From MED-G105 sp039814575 (lineage in GTDB: Bacteria; Pseudomonadota; Alphaproteobacteria; Caulobacterales; Parvularculaceae), in NCBI GenBank assembly GCA_039814575.1, contig JBCCAY010000017.1, positions 1 to 64,000 on the forward strand: a stretch of DNA of 64,000 nucleotides, read 5' to 3'. Made by a program: the position numbers and the translations under genes. Positions 1-7,151 of this stretch are shown piece after piece; position 1 is the stretch's first letter; each line of letters starts with the position of its first letter. The notes below the pieces were generated by a model. It saw only the letters and a list, made by a program, of their open reading frames with translations, was not told the DNA's origin and made no database searches.

Positions 1-59
1 CTTGCATACCGCAAAGAACGCCGGTCATAATCTGGTCGAGTGGTTTCAGTCCAAGGCAT
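1..59 (-). CDS. IS5-family transposase, 5' end only (cut by window edge)
   Basis: Only the first 19 codons are visible, reading MPWTETTRPDYDRRSLRYA. Many alphaproteobacterial IS5-family transposases begin with a closely similar MPWTETTR...LRYA stretch. The rest of the gene lies to the left of the window, so whether the transposase is intact cannot be judged. The insertion-sequence end should lie near position 115-120, where the AT-rich sequence of a disrupted membrane-protein gene begins. The call rests on one short N-terminal motif. Confidence 0.7.
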   Translation of the reverse strand, partial: MPWTETTRPDYDRRSLRYA

Positions 60-118
60 CGTGATACTCCGTGTTCTAAGCAAACAAAGAGAATCATAAA
101 CCGCTGAAACCACTCAAC
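35..118. repeat. Inverted repeat between IS end and transposase codons 4-8
   Basis: Positions 35-49 and 104-118 are inverted copies: a 12-base perfect core (GAGTGGTTTCAG with CTGAAACCACTC) that extends to 15 pairs with one G-U wobble in RNA. The inner arm falls in the transposase reading frame just after the ATG at 59-57. The outer arm coincides with the likely IS end. A transcript entering from outside the IS would carry both arms and could fold over the start codon. Confidence 0.6.
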
Positions 119-423
119 TTATTTTTCGTATGGCCTCTCAGGAAGCTTGCACTCAACAAGACGCCAAGAACTAAGATGAATAACCTATGCGGAAACTTGA
201 AAAAATCAGAGTATGCGACCGCCCAACCCAATATCAAGCAAAGGTATAAAATCGAAGGAATAACGCCCGGATCTTCTGATATTTGAGCTTCAATATTGCT
301 TTAATGGAAAGTTTGTTCAGCAGAAGGATAAAATAATAGGACACCAAATAGAGTGCAATTAATAGCTATAATACCAAAAACAATAGCTGCAAATTGAAGG
401 CAGGTAAATCTAGGGGTTATCAT
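94..423 (-). pseudogene. Small membrane-protein gene interrupted by an in-frame stop
   Basis: Reading leftward from the ATG at 423-421, a 40-residue stretch containing one hydrophobic helix ends at TAA (303-301). The same frame then stays open to TGA at 96-94 and encodes two more hydrophobic segments, around ILYLCLILGWAVAY and LFILVLGVLLSASF. Continuous membrane-protein character across the stop suggests one protein of roughly 108 residues with about three helices, broken by a nonsense change. Its last codons run into the presumed IS end, so the true C-terminus is probably lost. It starts 15 bases after the zinc-ribbon gene stops, so the two were probably co-transcribed. The family is not recognised. 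Confidence 0.5.
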
Positions 424-438
424 CTTTACATTCCAACC

Positions 439-846
439 CTACTTCTTCGTGAAGCCAAGATTCCTAAATGGATGATTCGGGTGCTCAACAATAAAGCTCT
501 CAACGTCACTGAGCTTTTCGGGGTACTTTGGCGCTTTTGTCGAAGTCATGGGAAATCCGTATCCTGCCAACCGAAGCTTCTCTACTTTTTTCCAGTGCTC
601 AATATTGTTCCGCTTAGGCGTTTTGAACGCTCGCCCCATATTGTAAAGTTCGCCTTTGCAATTAGGGCATTTTTTGGAACTGCGGTCAGCGTCAAGTTTG
701 AAACTGACACGGCAACTAAAGCACGCAAGAGGCCACAAGTATTTGGGCCCACGGTTGTACGGAGGCACCTGTGGCTCGTTAATTAAGCGTGTTTCCGTCT
801 CTTTGCGAAGTTGCATTCGACGTGCTTTTTCTTCTTTAGTAGTCAT
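439..846 (-). CDS. Zinc-ribbon hypothetical protein
   Basis: The 135-residue product is rich in lysine and arginine and has two CxxC pairs, CFSC and CPNC, about 16 residues apart in its middle. This is the layout of a small zinc ribbon, preceded by a basic N-terminus. No signal peptide or membrane segment is seen. The coding sequence is more AT-rich than most of the window and lies between a recombinase remnant and an IS fragment, which fits acquired cargo. An opposite-strand frame over the same bases (394-786) lacks any recognisable motif and is treated as a shadow. The function is unknown; nucleic-acid binding is only a guess from the ribbon. Confidence 0.7.
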   Translation of the reverse strand: MTTKEEKARRMQLRKETETRLINEPQVPPYNRGPKYLWPLACFSCRVSFKLDADRSSKKCPNCKGELYNMGRAFKTPKRNNIEHWKKVEKLRLAGYGFPMTSTKAPKYPEKLSDVESFIVEHPNHPFRNLGFTKK

Positions 847-867
847 AAGGATAAAATAACTTTTTTT

Positions 868-1386
868 CTATACATCAATATTCGATGGAATACTAAGTGC
901 ATCATCCACATCGACCTCGAGATAACGAACAGTGCTTTCGATTTTGGTGTGATCAAGCAGTAGCTGAATAGCTCGCAAGTTCCCTGTCTTGCGGTAAATC
1001 TGTGTGGCCTTTGTACGGCAGAGTGAGTGCGTCCCGTAGTTTGAGGGGTCAAGACCAATCTCCGCGACCGAGCGAAGGACGATGCGATTGTATTGGCGTT
1101 CCGAAAGGTGTTCGCGAGCCGAAATACGGGATGGAAATAATGAGTCTTCGGGTTTGAGAGACTGAGTATTGATCCAAACCTTCAGCGATGTCGCCGTGGC
1201 CGCAGTAATTTCGAATTGTTCAGGACGGCCAGTTTTCTTTTGAACGATCATGGCTCGATCACGAACAGACCCTCCTACATAAACATCCTCGACGCGGAGG
1301 CGAACTAAGTCGCAGCCGCGCAGTTTGCTATCAACTGCAAGGGCGCCGACGGATCGCGCGCAAGGCGCTGAATGCGTCTTGCGCAT
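868..1386 (-). CDS. Tyrosine recombinase/integrase, N-terminally truncated
   Basis: The 172-residue product carries the catalytic half of a phage-type tyrosine recombinase. Visible elements are the first arginine region (SKLRGCDLVRLRVEDV), the H-x-x-R box (HSLCR), a later conserved His (LLDHTKIEST) and the nucleophile region with Tyr (TVRYLEVD). Family resemblance starts only around residue 15, at ALAVDSKLRG. The preceding residues do not look like the core-binding segment of relatives, so the start is probably a fusion with unrelated sequence and the protein may be inactive. It lies divergent from araC and beside the zinc-ribbon and membrane genes, and was probably the integrase that brought them in. 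Confidence 0.8.
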   Translation of the reverse strand: MRKTHSAPCARSVGALAVDSKLRGCDLVRLRVEDVYVGGSVRDRAMIVQKKTGRPEQFEITAATATSLKVWINTQSLKPEDSLFPSRISAREHLSERQYNRIVLRSVAEIGLDPSNYGTHSLCRTKATQIYRKTGNLRAIQLLLDHTKIESTVRYLEVDVDDALSIPSNIDV

Positions 1387-1468
1387 AATCCTGTGTTCAT
1401 CGTGCGTTCATCGGAGACCACGAATAACACTTCCTTGGAAAGGTGCATGATCGTGTATAACGGCGTGC

Positions 1469-2467
1469 ATGAGCCAGATCACGTCGCTTTATGTTTACAA
1501 GGTCGTCAGTCAAGCCAGCCCGGGCGTTGAGACGCGTGACCTCGTTGAAGGCTTAGGTCTCGCGCCGGACGGTCCGATTGATCCCGCTCAAATGGTCTCG
1601 TCGCTCGACTATTATGATTTCTTCGCGGCGCTGGCGGATCGCGATCCGGATGGGCTGATCTTGCCGCTGCGCATCGGCGCGGCCATGCGCAGCGACGAAT
1701 ACGGCGCGTTTGGTCTCGCATGGAAGTCCGCGCCGAATTTGCGCGGGTCTTATGTCCGCTCAGAACGATACGGCCATGTCCTCGGCAGCGCTGAGACCTA
1801 TACGCTTGAAGAAGCCGCCGATGGTTTTTTCTTTTCTCTCGAGAAGGCGGGCGACGGCCGCACCGGCATGCTGCTGTCGAACGAGGCCAGCCTGTCCGCC
1901 GTGGAAACAATCAGTCGGGAGGTGAGCACCGCGAAATTTGCGCCGCTCGCCGTCTACTTCAAACATGCGCCGAGGGGCGATCGGGCGGTCTATGAGAACC
2001 ATTTTGGGTGTCCGGTGCATTTCGAGTCAGGGCGGGACGCGCTTCTGGTCAGCGCCGAAACGATCGACGCGCCAAATAAGCTCGGCGACGAAACTATTGC
2101 CAATTTCTTTGATCGCCATTTGGAGCAAGAGATGGCGTCGCGCGGCGCTGAGGCTGGTTTGGAGCAGCAAGTGCGTCGCGCGGTGGCGAATATGTTGAGC
2201 GAAGGCGTGCCGACGCTTTCGGTCGTCGCGTCTGAGGTGGGCGTGAGCGCCCGAACCTTGCAACGGCGATTATCCAGTCAGGGACATTCGTTTCAAAGCG
2301 TCGTCGATCTGGCGCGACAGGATTTGGCGCACCGGTTGCTGCGTGAAACCGAATACAGCCTCGCAGAAGTCGCCTTTTTGACAGGGTTCGCTGAGCAAAG
2401 CAGTTTCACGCGGGCGTTTAAACGCTGGGCCGGACAGACGCCGCGTTCTTACCGGCTCGGCGCCTGA
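1469..2467 (+). CDS. AraC-family transcriptional regulator
   Basis: The 332-residue protein has an N-terminal arabinose-binding-like domain (roughly residues 15-205) and a C-terminal AraC double helix-turn-helix (about 235-332). The latter includes SARTLQRRLSSQGHSF and the closing signature SSFTRAFKRWAGQTPRSYR. This is the OruR/ArgR-like branch, in which a small metabolite is sensed by the N-terminal domain. No clear Shine-Dalgarno precedes the ATG. The gene stands alone: upstream is a divergent integrase remnant, and its stop codon abuts a partial IS-derived repeat. The target genes cannot be deduced; the downstream riboswitch locus is a candidate only by position. Confidence 0.9.
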   Translation: MSQITSLYVYKVVSQASPGVETRDLVEGLGLAPDGPIDPAQMVSSLDYYDFFAALADRDPDGLILPLRIGAAMRSDEYGAFGLAWKSAPNLRGSYVRSERYGHVLGSAETYTLEEAADGFFFSLEKAGDGRTGMLLSNEASLSAVETISREVSTAKFAPLAVYFKHAPRGDRAVYENHFGCPVHFESGRDALLVSAETIDAPNKLGDETIANFFDRHLEQEMASRGAEAGLEQQVRRAVANMLSEGVPTLSVVASEVGVSARTLQRRLSSQGHSFQSVVDLARQDLAHRLLRETEYSLAEVAFLTGFAEQSSFTRAFKRWAGQTPRSYRLGA

Positions 2468-2546
2468 ACCGCATCGTTCTACGGCGAATTGACGTCTGAT
2501 CTGCAAGTGTCGTCGTTATTTTCGAATGCTGATTCAGGCTCTTAGA
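2466..2546 (+). repeat. Partial copy (right arm) of an IS-derived palindromic element
   Basis: This 81-base stretch matches the right half of the palindromic element at 6793-7001. Shared blocks include GAACCGCATCGTT, AATTGACGTCTGAT, GTGTCGTC and GATTCAG-CTCTTAGA. Its outer end, read on the minus strand, is GAGCCTGAATC next to TAA. The match begins at the last bases of the araC stop region, so the left arm is missing or was replaced by coding sequence. Confidence 0.65.
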
Positions 2547-2714
2547 TTGAGAATTATTAATCTGCCGTTGCAGACCCATATTTCGCTCATCAAAAAGCAT
2601 TTGGTCTGAGGCCGGATGATGGAAAACTATTCGTCTCCGAAGAGCGATGAATCGGCCGATCGAATGTCGATCTCGTTTGACGCTACCCGGTGAAGAGCAT
2701 AGCATCAAAGTTGT

Positions 2715-2888
2715 CGTCGGTGTCCGCAAGGACGTAACAGGGAAGCCGGTGCGGCGATGAAGTCGCCAAGTCCGGCGCTGCCCCCGCAACTGTGGACGGT
2801 GAAGGGCGCTCATTGGGCCACTGGGGAGGTATCCTCGGGAAGGTGAGCCGCCCCATGCCCGTTAGCCAGGAGACCTACCGCCGCCATT
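2715..2888 (+). promoter_or_regulatory. Cobalamin riboswitch
   Basis: The conserved blocks of the B12 aptamer appear in order. They are ACAGGGAAGCCGGTG (2737-2751), CCGCAACTGT (2784-2793), GCCACTGG (2817-2824), GGGAAGGT (2837-2844) and the B12 box AGCCAGGAGACCTACC (2864-2879). CGGT near 2718 can pair with ACCG near 2877 to close the domain. It is followed by a short hairpin, GCCGAA with TTCGGC, directly before a strong ribosome-binding site. This geometry suits translational control by occlusion of the ribosome-binding site. The controlled unit is a leader ORF plus a BLUF-SCHIC photoreceptor, not a B12 synthesis or uptake gene. Confidence 0.93.
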
Positions 2889-2938
2889 GATTGTATAACC
2901 CTAAGGCCGAACGGGGTTCTTTCGGCGGAGGACAAGCG

Positions 2939-3013
2939 ATGACTGCGGCGATCCCATACCTCGCTTCCCTATTCACCGCGCCAGAGCGCCCGGTGGCGAA
3001 GGGTCAATTATGA
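2939..3013 (+). CDS. 24-codon leader ORF coupled to the BLUF-SCHIC gene
   Basis: An ATG at 2939 follows a perfect GGAGGA (2927-2932) with a 6-base spacer. It opens a 24-residue frame beginning MTAAIPYLASLFTAPE and ending in TGA at 3011-3013. The stop overlaps the ATG of the photoreceptor gene (ATGA, 3010-3013), the classic arrangement for translational coupling. The photoreceptor start has no comparable ribosome-binding site of its own, so ribosomes finishing the leader may be needed for its translation. The peptide has no recognised family. It could be a degraded N-terminus of a former riboswitch-controlled gene. It is real as an open frame; its translation is inferred. Confidence 0.55.
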   Translation: MTAAIPYLASLFTAPERPVAKGQL

Positions 3014-4080
3014 GCCCGTCTTCCAATAACTCAGCGTCTAATAGCTCGGCGTTCAACAGCGGTTCGGGCGCTTCACCGGCGCCGCTTGCGGCGTTGATCT
3101 ACAAAAGCCGCTCAACCCGGCAGTTCGACCCTGAAACGCTTGGCGACCTCGTTTCGCGCGCCCAGGCCCGTAACGCGGCGGAAGGGCTAACGGGGGCTGT
3201 CTTTTATGGCGACGGCCAGTTTCTGCAATGGCTGGAAGGACCGGTCGACAGGCTGGACGACGTAGCGGCGTCTATCAGCCGCGACGAACGGCATACCGAT
3301 ATCGCGCTTTTGAGTTATGGGCTTGTTCGGACACGGATGTTTTCCGACTGGTCAATGCGGCTTCTGGCGCGCGAGCCGTCGCGCCGGGTCGCGCAGGCGC
3401 CGAATCGCTTTGACGGTGATATGCGCCCCACGATCGCCGCGCGTGAACTTATTGGCGGCGATGAAAGGGCGGCGTCCGCTTTCCTCGAACTGGCGCCTGC
3501 GACAGCGGCTGGCGCCGCGGCGCAGTGTGAGAAGATTGCCGCCGCCTATCTGCCCTTATGGCAGGCCGAGCTTTGCGATGACGCCGACATGACGATCGGG
3601 CTGTCACACTTGCTGCGCGTGTTTCGGCGTCGAACGACGTCTTTTGCGCCGGCATATCGTTCTCTAGCAAGTCGGTTTCTGGTTGCTCCCGCGCCCGGTG
3701 AACCGCACTTCTTTGGGGCCGCCTTTGTCGCTGAGTTCCTCCGTGATAAGGGGTATGGCGTGGACTATTTTCTTCCGATGGCGGAGGAAGATCTTGTCGA
3801 GCGCGTCACTACCGCGCCCTTCGAAGCTGTCGTGATCGCGACAAGCCCGGTTTTTTCCCGCACCGAGCGCGCCGGCGATCTTATGCGCCTTGTGGACGTC
3901 ATGCGTAACGCTAGCGCTGACAACAAACTCAATTTCACGATATACGGACAGGCTCCCGCAACGCCGTTCCCTAAGGGCGTCGGTCGCGTAATATCACGCG
4001 TATCTGAGATCGACCCGGATCCGTCACGGCCCGTTACCGCGGGTCCGTTATCAAAAACCGGCGCCCGTCGTCTGCACTGA
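3010..4080 (+). CDS. AppA-like BLUF-SCHIC photoreceptor / B12-binding-like sensor
   Basis: Residues ~24-120 form a complete BLUF flavin photosensor. Tyr31, Asn55, Gln73 (in FLQWLEG), Trp114 and Met116 are spaced as in AppA: Tyr to Gln 42, Tyr to Trp 83. Residues ~175-340 resemble the SCHIC/B12-binding-like module. A helical part (LPLWQAELCDDADMTIGLSH) is followed by a Rossmann-like part with GEPHFFG, an ExHxxG motif with His233. In Rhodobacter AppA this module binds haem; in PpaA/AerR relatives it binds cobalamin. The cysteine-rich tail of AppA is absent. A serine/asparagine-rich stretch of ~22 residues precedes the BLUF domain. The gene sits behind a cobalamin riboswitch and is coupled to a leader ORF. 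No PpsR partner is in the window. The family call is firm; the ligand of the second domain is inferred. Confidence 0.9.
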   Translation: MSPSSNNSASNSSAFNSGSGASPAPLAALIYKSRSTRQFDPETLGDLVSRAQARNAAEGLTGAVFYGDGQFLQWLEGPVDRLDDVAASISRDERHTDIALLSYGLVRTRMFSDWSMRLLAREPSRRVAQAPNRFDGDMRPTIAARELIGGDERAASAFLELAPATAAGAAAQCEKIAAAYLPLWQAELCDDADMTIGLSHLLRVFRRRTTSFAPAYRSLASRFLVAPAPGEPHFFGAAFVAEFLRDKGYGVDYFLPMAEEDLVERVTTAPFEAVVIATSPVFSRTERAGDLMRLVDVMRNASADNKLNFTIYGQAPATPFPKGVGRVISRVSEIDPDPSRPVTAGPLSKTGARRLH

Positions 4081-4198
4081 TGGGGTGAGAAACACCACGC
4101 CTGTCGCGATCGGTTAAAACTGTGGCGTCTTCCGGCAAGAGGCGATGCCGGCTTTCTCCTAACACTTGACTTGCAGAAACCTGACAAGGAGCAAGTCA

Positions 4199-5044
4199 AT
4201 GAGCATCGAAACCCCCACAAAAGACCTCACCCTCATTCTCGGCGGCAGCGGAAAAACCGGGCGCCGTATTGCCGAACGTCTAACGGCGAAGGGGCGTAAC
4301 GTTCGTATAGGGTCGCGCTCGGCGATTCCCTCGTTCGATTGGGATAATGACAAAAGCTGGGATGCTTGCCTTGAGGGCGTGACGGCGGCCTACATCACCT
4401 ATGCGCCGGACCTCGCAATGCCCGGTGCGACTGATGCGATCCAGGCGTTTGTCGACCGTGCTAAGCGGCGCGGGGTTAAACGGCTCGTCCTGTTGTCAGG
4501 CCGCGGCGAAGAAGAGGCGCAAGCCTGTGAGCGTATTGTGCAAGGCGCCGGCTTAGAATGGACCATCGTTCGGGCGAGCTGGTTCAATCAGAACTTTTCC
4601 GAAGGGGCGTTCATCGACATGGTCTTGAATGGCGCCATTACTTTGCCGGCGGGACGGCAAGTCGAACCTTTCGTAGATGTCGATGACATCGCCGACGTCG
4701 CCGTCGCTGCGTTCACTGAGGATCGCCATAATGGGCAGATCTACGAAGTGACGGGACCGCGTCTGATGTCAATCGCCGATGTGGCTGAGGACCTTTCCAG
4801 TGCAACGGGCCGTGCGATCAACTATATCGATGTTCAGCATGAGGTTTTTGTGGCGCAAGTCGCCGACTCAGGCGCGCCGAAAGACGTCGTCTGGATGTTG
4901 GATTATCTCTTCTCAACGGTTCTTGACGGTCGAAACGCGCATCTAACAGACGGCGTTCAGCGCGCGCTTGGTCGTGCGCCTAAGGACTTTTCTGACTACG
5001 CCCAAGATGTCGCCGCGACAGGCTTATGGAACAAAGACGTCTAG
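4199..5044 (+). CDS. NmrA-like NAD(P)-binding oxidoreductase
   Basis: This is an atypical short-chain dehydrogenase of the NmrA/SDR_a type, 281 residues. The N-terminal Rossmann motif LILGGSGKTGRRIAERL is the GxxGxxG dinucleotide-binding loop. VLLSGRGEEEA and an ASWFNQNFSEG segment follow as in NmrA-like proteins. The start at 4199 is chosen because AAGGAG lies just upstream, whereas an in-frame ATG at 4166 has none. Such proteins act as redox sensors or reductases with NAD(P)H; the substrate is unknown. It lies 118 bases after the BLUF-SCHIC gene on the same strand, so read-through from the riboswitch-controlled transcript is possible. Confidence 0.85.
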   Translation: MSIETPTKDLTLILGGSGKTGRRIAERLTAKGRNVRIGSRSAIPSFDWDNDKSWDACLEGVTAAYITYAPDLAMPGATDAIQAFVDRAKRRGVKRLVLLSGRGEEEAQACERIVQGAGLEWTIVRASWFNQNFSEGAFIDMVLNGAITLPAGRQVEPFVDVDDIADVAVAAFTEDRHNGQIYEVTGPRLMSIADVAEDLSSATGRAINYIDVQHEVFVAQVADSGAPKDVVWMLDYLFSTVLDGRNAHLTDGVQRALGRAPKDFSDYAQDVAATGLWNKDV

Positions 5045-5245
5045 GCGGCGCGCATCGCCGCCGCGGATATTATTGTTCTGTGGCGGTGCGCTTTGGACGG
5101 GCAGTTCCCGATACGTCGAAACCGTGTGCCGCAACGCGCTTCGTATGGCGTGGCGGCAGCGGCTAAGATATGATTAGCTAATGACGCGCGTTCGCGTATT
5201 GCAAAGCTTCAGGCTGATCCCGTTTATTTGAGGATAACCGATAGA

Positions 5246-6757
5246 ATGTTCAATCATCCTTTAAAAACACTGGCGGTTATCGCCGCATCGTTCGGATTTG
5301 GTCTTGCTTCGCCGGCGAGCGCTGAGGAGCCGACGGTATTGCGCGAGGGCGTCTCGCTGTCGGAGAAGTCATGCGGTGACGGCTTTTCAGAACGCGTCAT
5401 GGACGCCGGTTTAACCTGCTATGACTTTACAGCGCCGGAGGATCGCGGGCGGCCCAACGGACGCGCGGTGACGATGCTGGTGGGGGTTCTGCCGGCAAGA
5501 CCCGGCGCGCCGGACGACCCGGTGGTGGTCTTGCGTGGCGGCCCGGGTACAAGCTGGGTTCGAGGCGTCGAGGCGCACGTCGATTTCTGGCGCTACGCCG
5601 TCGGCGGACGATCGCTCATTCTGCTCGACCCGCGGGGCTATCTCGACAGCAGCGTTAAACTACAATGTGATGAATGGCTGCCGAACCGAGCATTGGCCTC
5701 GCCTGGTCCGAAGGAAGCGCGTTTGGACCTCATGCTCCAGGCGCTTGATGAATGTTACGACGATCTATCAGCGACAGGCGCTCGCCTCCAATTTTATGGC
5801 GATAAGGACTATGCGGAGGATTTGTATGACCTTCGTCAAGCGCTTGGTGTTAAAGAATGGAACATATATGGCCATTCCGCCGGCGGCAGTTCCGCGATTG
5901 CTGTTTTAGGGTACAAGGATGACGGCGTGCGCGCCATTGTCGCAAATGCGGCTTGGACAAATAGCGTAAAGTATACGGACTTTCCCAAGGGCGCATTCTC
6001 TTACTTCAAAGAGTTCTTGAGCTATTTTTTCGAGCTATGCGCCGAGGATAAAGACTGTGACGGCAGGTATCCTGACCTTGAGACCCGGTTACAAAAAGCG
6101 CGCGCGGTTCTTGATGAGCGCCCCTTTGTTCTGCCTATCGATGAAGCGAATCCGAGCGAAATGGCGTCCATTGAGGGCGACGATCTTATTGCTATTATCA
6201 ATGGCTTTTTCTTCGACTCTCGCGATGCTCTCGAAGTGCCTTGGCTCATTGATCGTATCGCCGCCGATGATCGCGAGGCGATGGGCGACGTGTTTCGTTC
6301 GCTTATCGACGGTGCTTTTAAAACTCGGCCCTCTGATGTCCGCTACGCCAACGGCGTCACCGTTAACCAGGTTTGCGCCGACGCCGGCCCGGCGGCCCCT
6401 TCAAAAGAGGTGGCCCGCCGGATGTTGCTCACCGAGCCGGAGATGATCCACTGGGAGTTCGGCATGTCCGTATGCCCTTGGTGGCCCGTCCGCGCTGAAG
6501 GCAGTATGGGGGCCGACCCCGTTCGATCAGCGGTTCCAACATTGTTGATGGCTGGCGGCATTGATGGATCCGTTCCTCAAATCTTCATGAAAAATGCGGC
6601 GAAAACAATGAATAAGTCTCAGTACATTGAGTTTCCGAATATGGCGCACAATGTCTGGGGCGCCTGCGTTTTCACGACCATCGCGGCGTTCTTGGATGCG
6701 CCGGAAGAGGCTGTCGACAAAGGCTGCGTTCGTCGGCGAGATCTCGATTGGCGGTAA
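5246..6757 (+). CDS. Secreted S33-family alpha/beta-hydrolase (tripeptidyl aminopeptidase-like)
   Basis: The 503-residue protein begins with a signal peptide ending near ASPASAEE. A VVLRGGPGTSW segment corresponds to the HGGPG oxyanion motif. The nucleophile elbow GHSAG carries Ser211. A C-terminal TAP-like domain contains the acid region GGIDGSVP and the catalytic histidine in NMAHNVWG (His468). This fits exported proline-iminopeptidase or tripeptidyl-peptidase relatives that trim peptides in the periplasm. A TTG at 5228 extends the frame, but GAGGA at 5230-5234 points to the ATG at 5246. Several cysteines suggest disulphides. It is followed by a palindromic element and then an M1 peptidase, so the stretch looks devoted to peptide breakdown. 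Confidence 0.88.
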   Translation: MFNHPLKTLAVIAASFGFGLASPASAEEPTVLREGVSLSEKSCGDGFSERVMDAGLTCYDFTAPEDRGRPNGRAVTMLVGVLPARPGAPDDPVVVLRGGPGTSWVRGVEAHVDFWRYAVGGRSLILLDPRGYLDSSVKLQCDEWLPNRALASPGPKEARLDLMLQALDECYDDLSATGARLQFYGDKDYAEDLYDLRQALGVKEWNIYGHSAGGSSAIAVLGYKDDGVRAIVANAAWTNSVKYTDFPKGAFSYFKEFLSYFFELCAEDKDCDGRYPDLETRLQKARAVLDERPFVLPIDEANPSEMASIEGDDLIAIINGFFFDSRDALEVPWLIDRIAADDREAMGDVFRSLIDGAFKTRPSDVRYANGVTVNQVCADAGPAAPSKEVARRMLLTEPEMIHWEFGMSVCPWWPVRAEGSMGADPVRSAVPTLLMAGGIDGSVPQIFMKNAAKTMNKSQYIEFPNMAHNVWGACVFTTIAAFLDAPEEAVDKGCVRRRDLDWR

Positions 6758-6792
6758 ATAAGAACGGTGATCTGTGTCGCGGCAGACGTCCC

Positions 6793-7001
6793 GTCTTAGA
6801 GCCTGCTCCAAAAGTCCTACAAAGCACTGAGGTGGTTGCAAATCAGACGTCAGTACGCCGGGAGCTCACTCGGTTCCGACTCTAAACCTTAAAAGGTAAA
6901 AGCATGTCTTTTACGAGCCGGAACCGCATCGTTTTGTTGCAAATTGACGTCTGATATTTGCGTGTCGTCATTTTTGCGACTTTTGATTCAGTCTCTTAGA
7001 C
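6793..7001. mobile_element. MITE-like palindromic element with IS5-type ends
   Basis: A ~209-base imperfect palindrome fills most of the gap between the S33 and M1 peptidase genes. Its left end reads TTAGAGCCTGCTCCAAAAGTC and the reverse complement of its right end reads TAAGAGACTGAATCAAAAGTC. Inner blocks such as GCAAATCAGACGTCA and CGGTTCCG also recur in opposite orientation. Both ends begin GAG and abut TTA, which would fit the TNA target duplication of IS1031-type members of the IS5 family. There is no ORF inside. A half copy lies at 2466-2546. The terminal coordinates are good to a few bases. Confidence 0.65.
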
Positions 7002-7151
7002 CATTTCTCCTGCTCGGGCGGCCTTTTGCATCATCAAAGAATTGCGCCTTGATCATATAGCGCTAAAGTCCCTCGGTGCTGTGCCGTTTCGGGCCTGCTC
7101 CGACCTTTCGGTCAACTGCTTTCAGCGACCAGTCTTACGCATGGGGACCAA

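Noticed and set aside
394..786. Plus-strand open frame of 130 codons opposite the zinc-ribbon gene
   Set aside because: It has no recognisable motif or ribosome-binding site, while the minus-strand frame carries two spaced CxxC pairs and natural protein composition.
2895..2930. Intrinsic terminator downstream of the cobalamin riboswitch
   Set aside because: The small hairpin there is not followed by a T run and sits directly on the ribosome-binding site, which fits translational control better.
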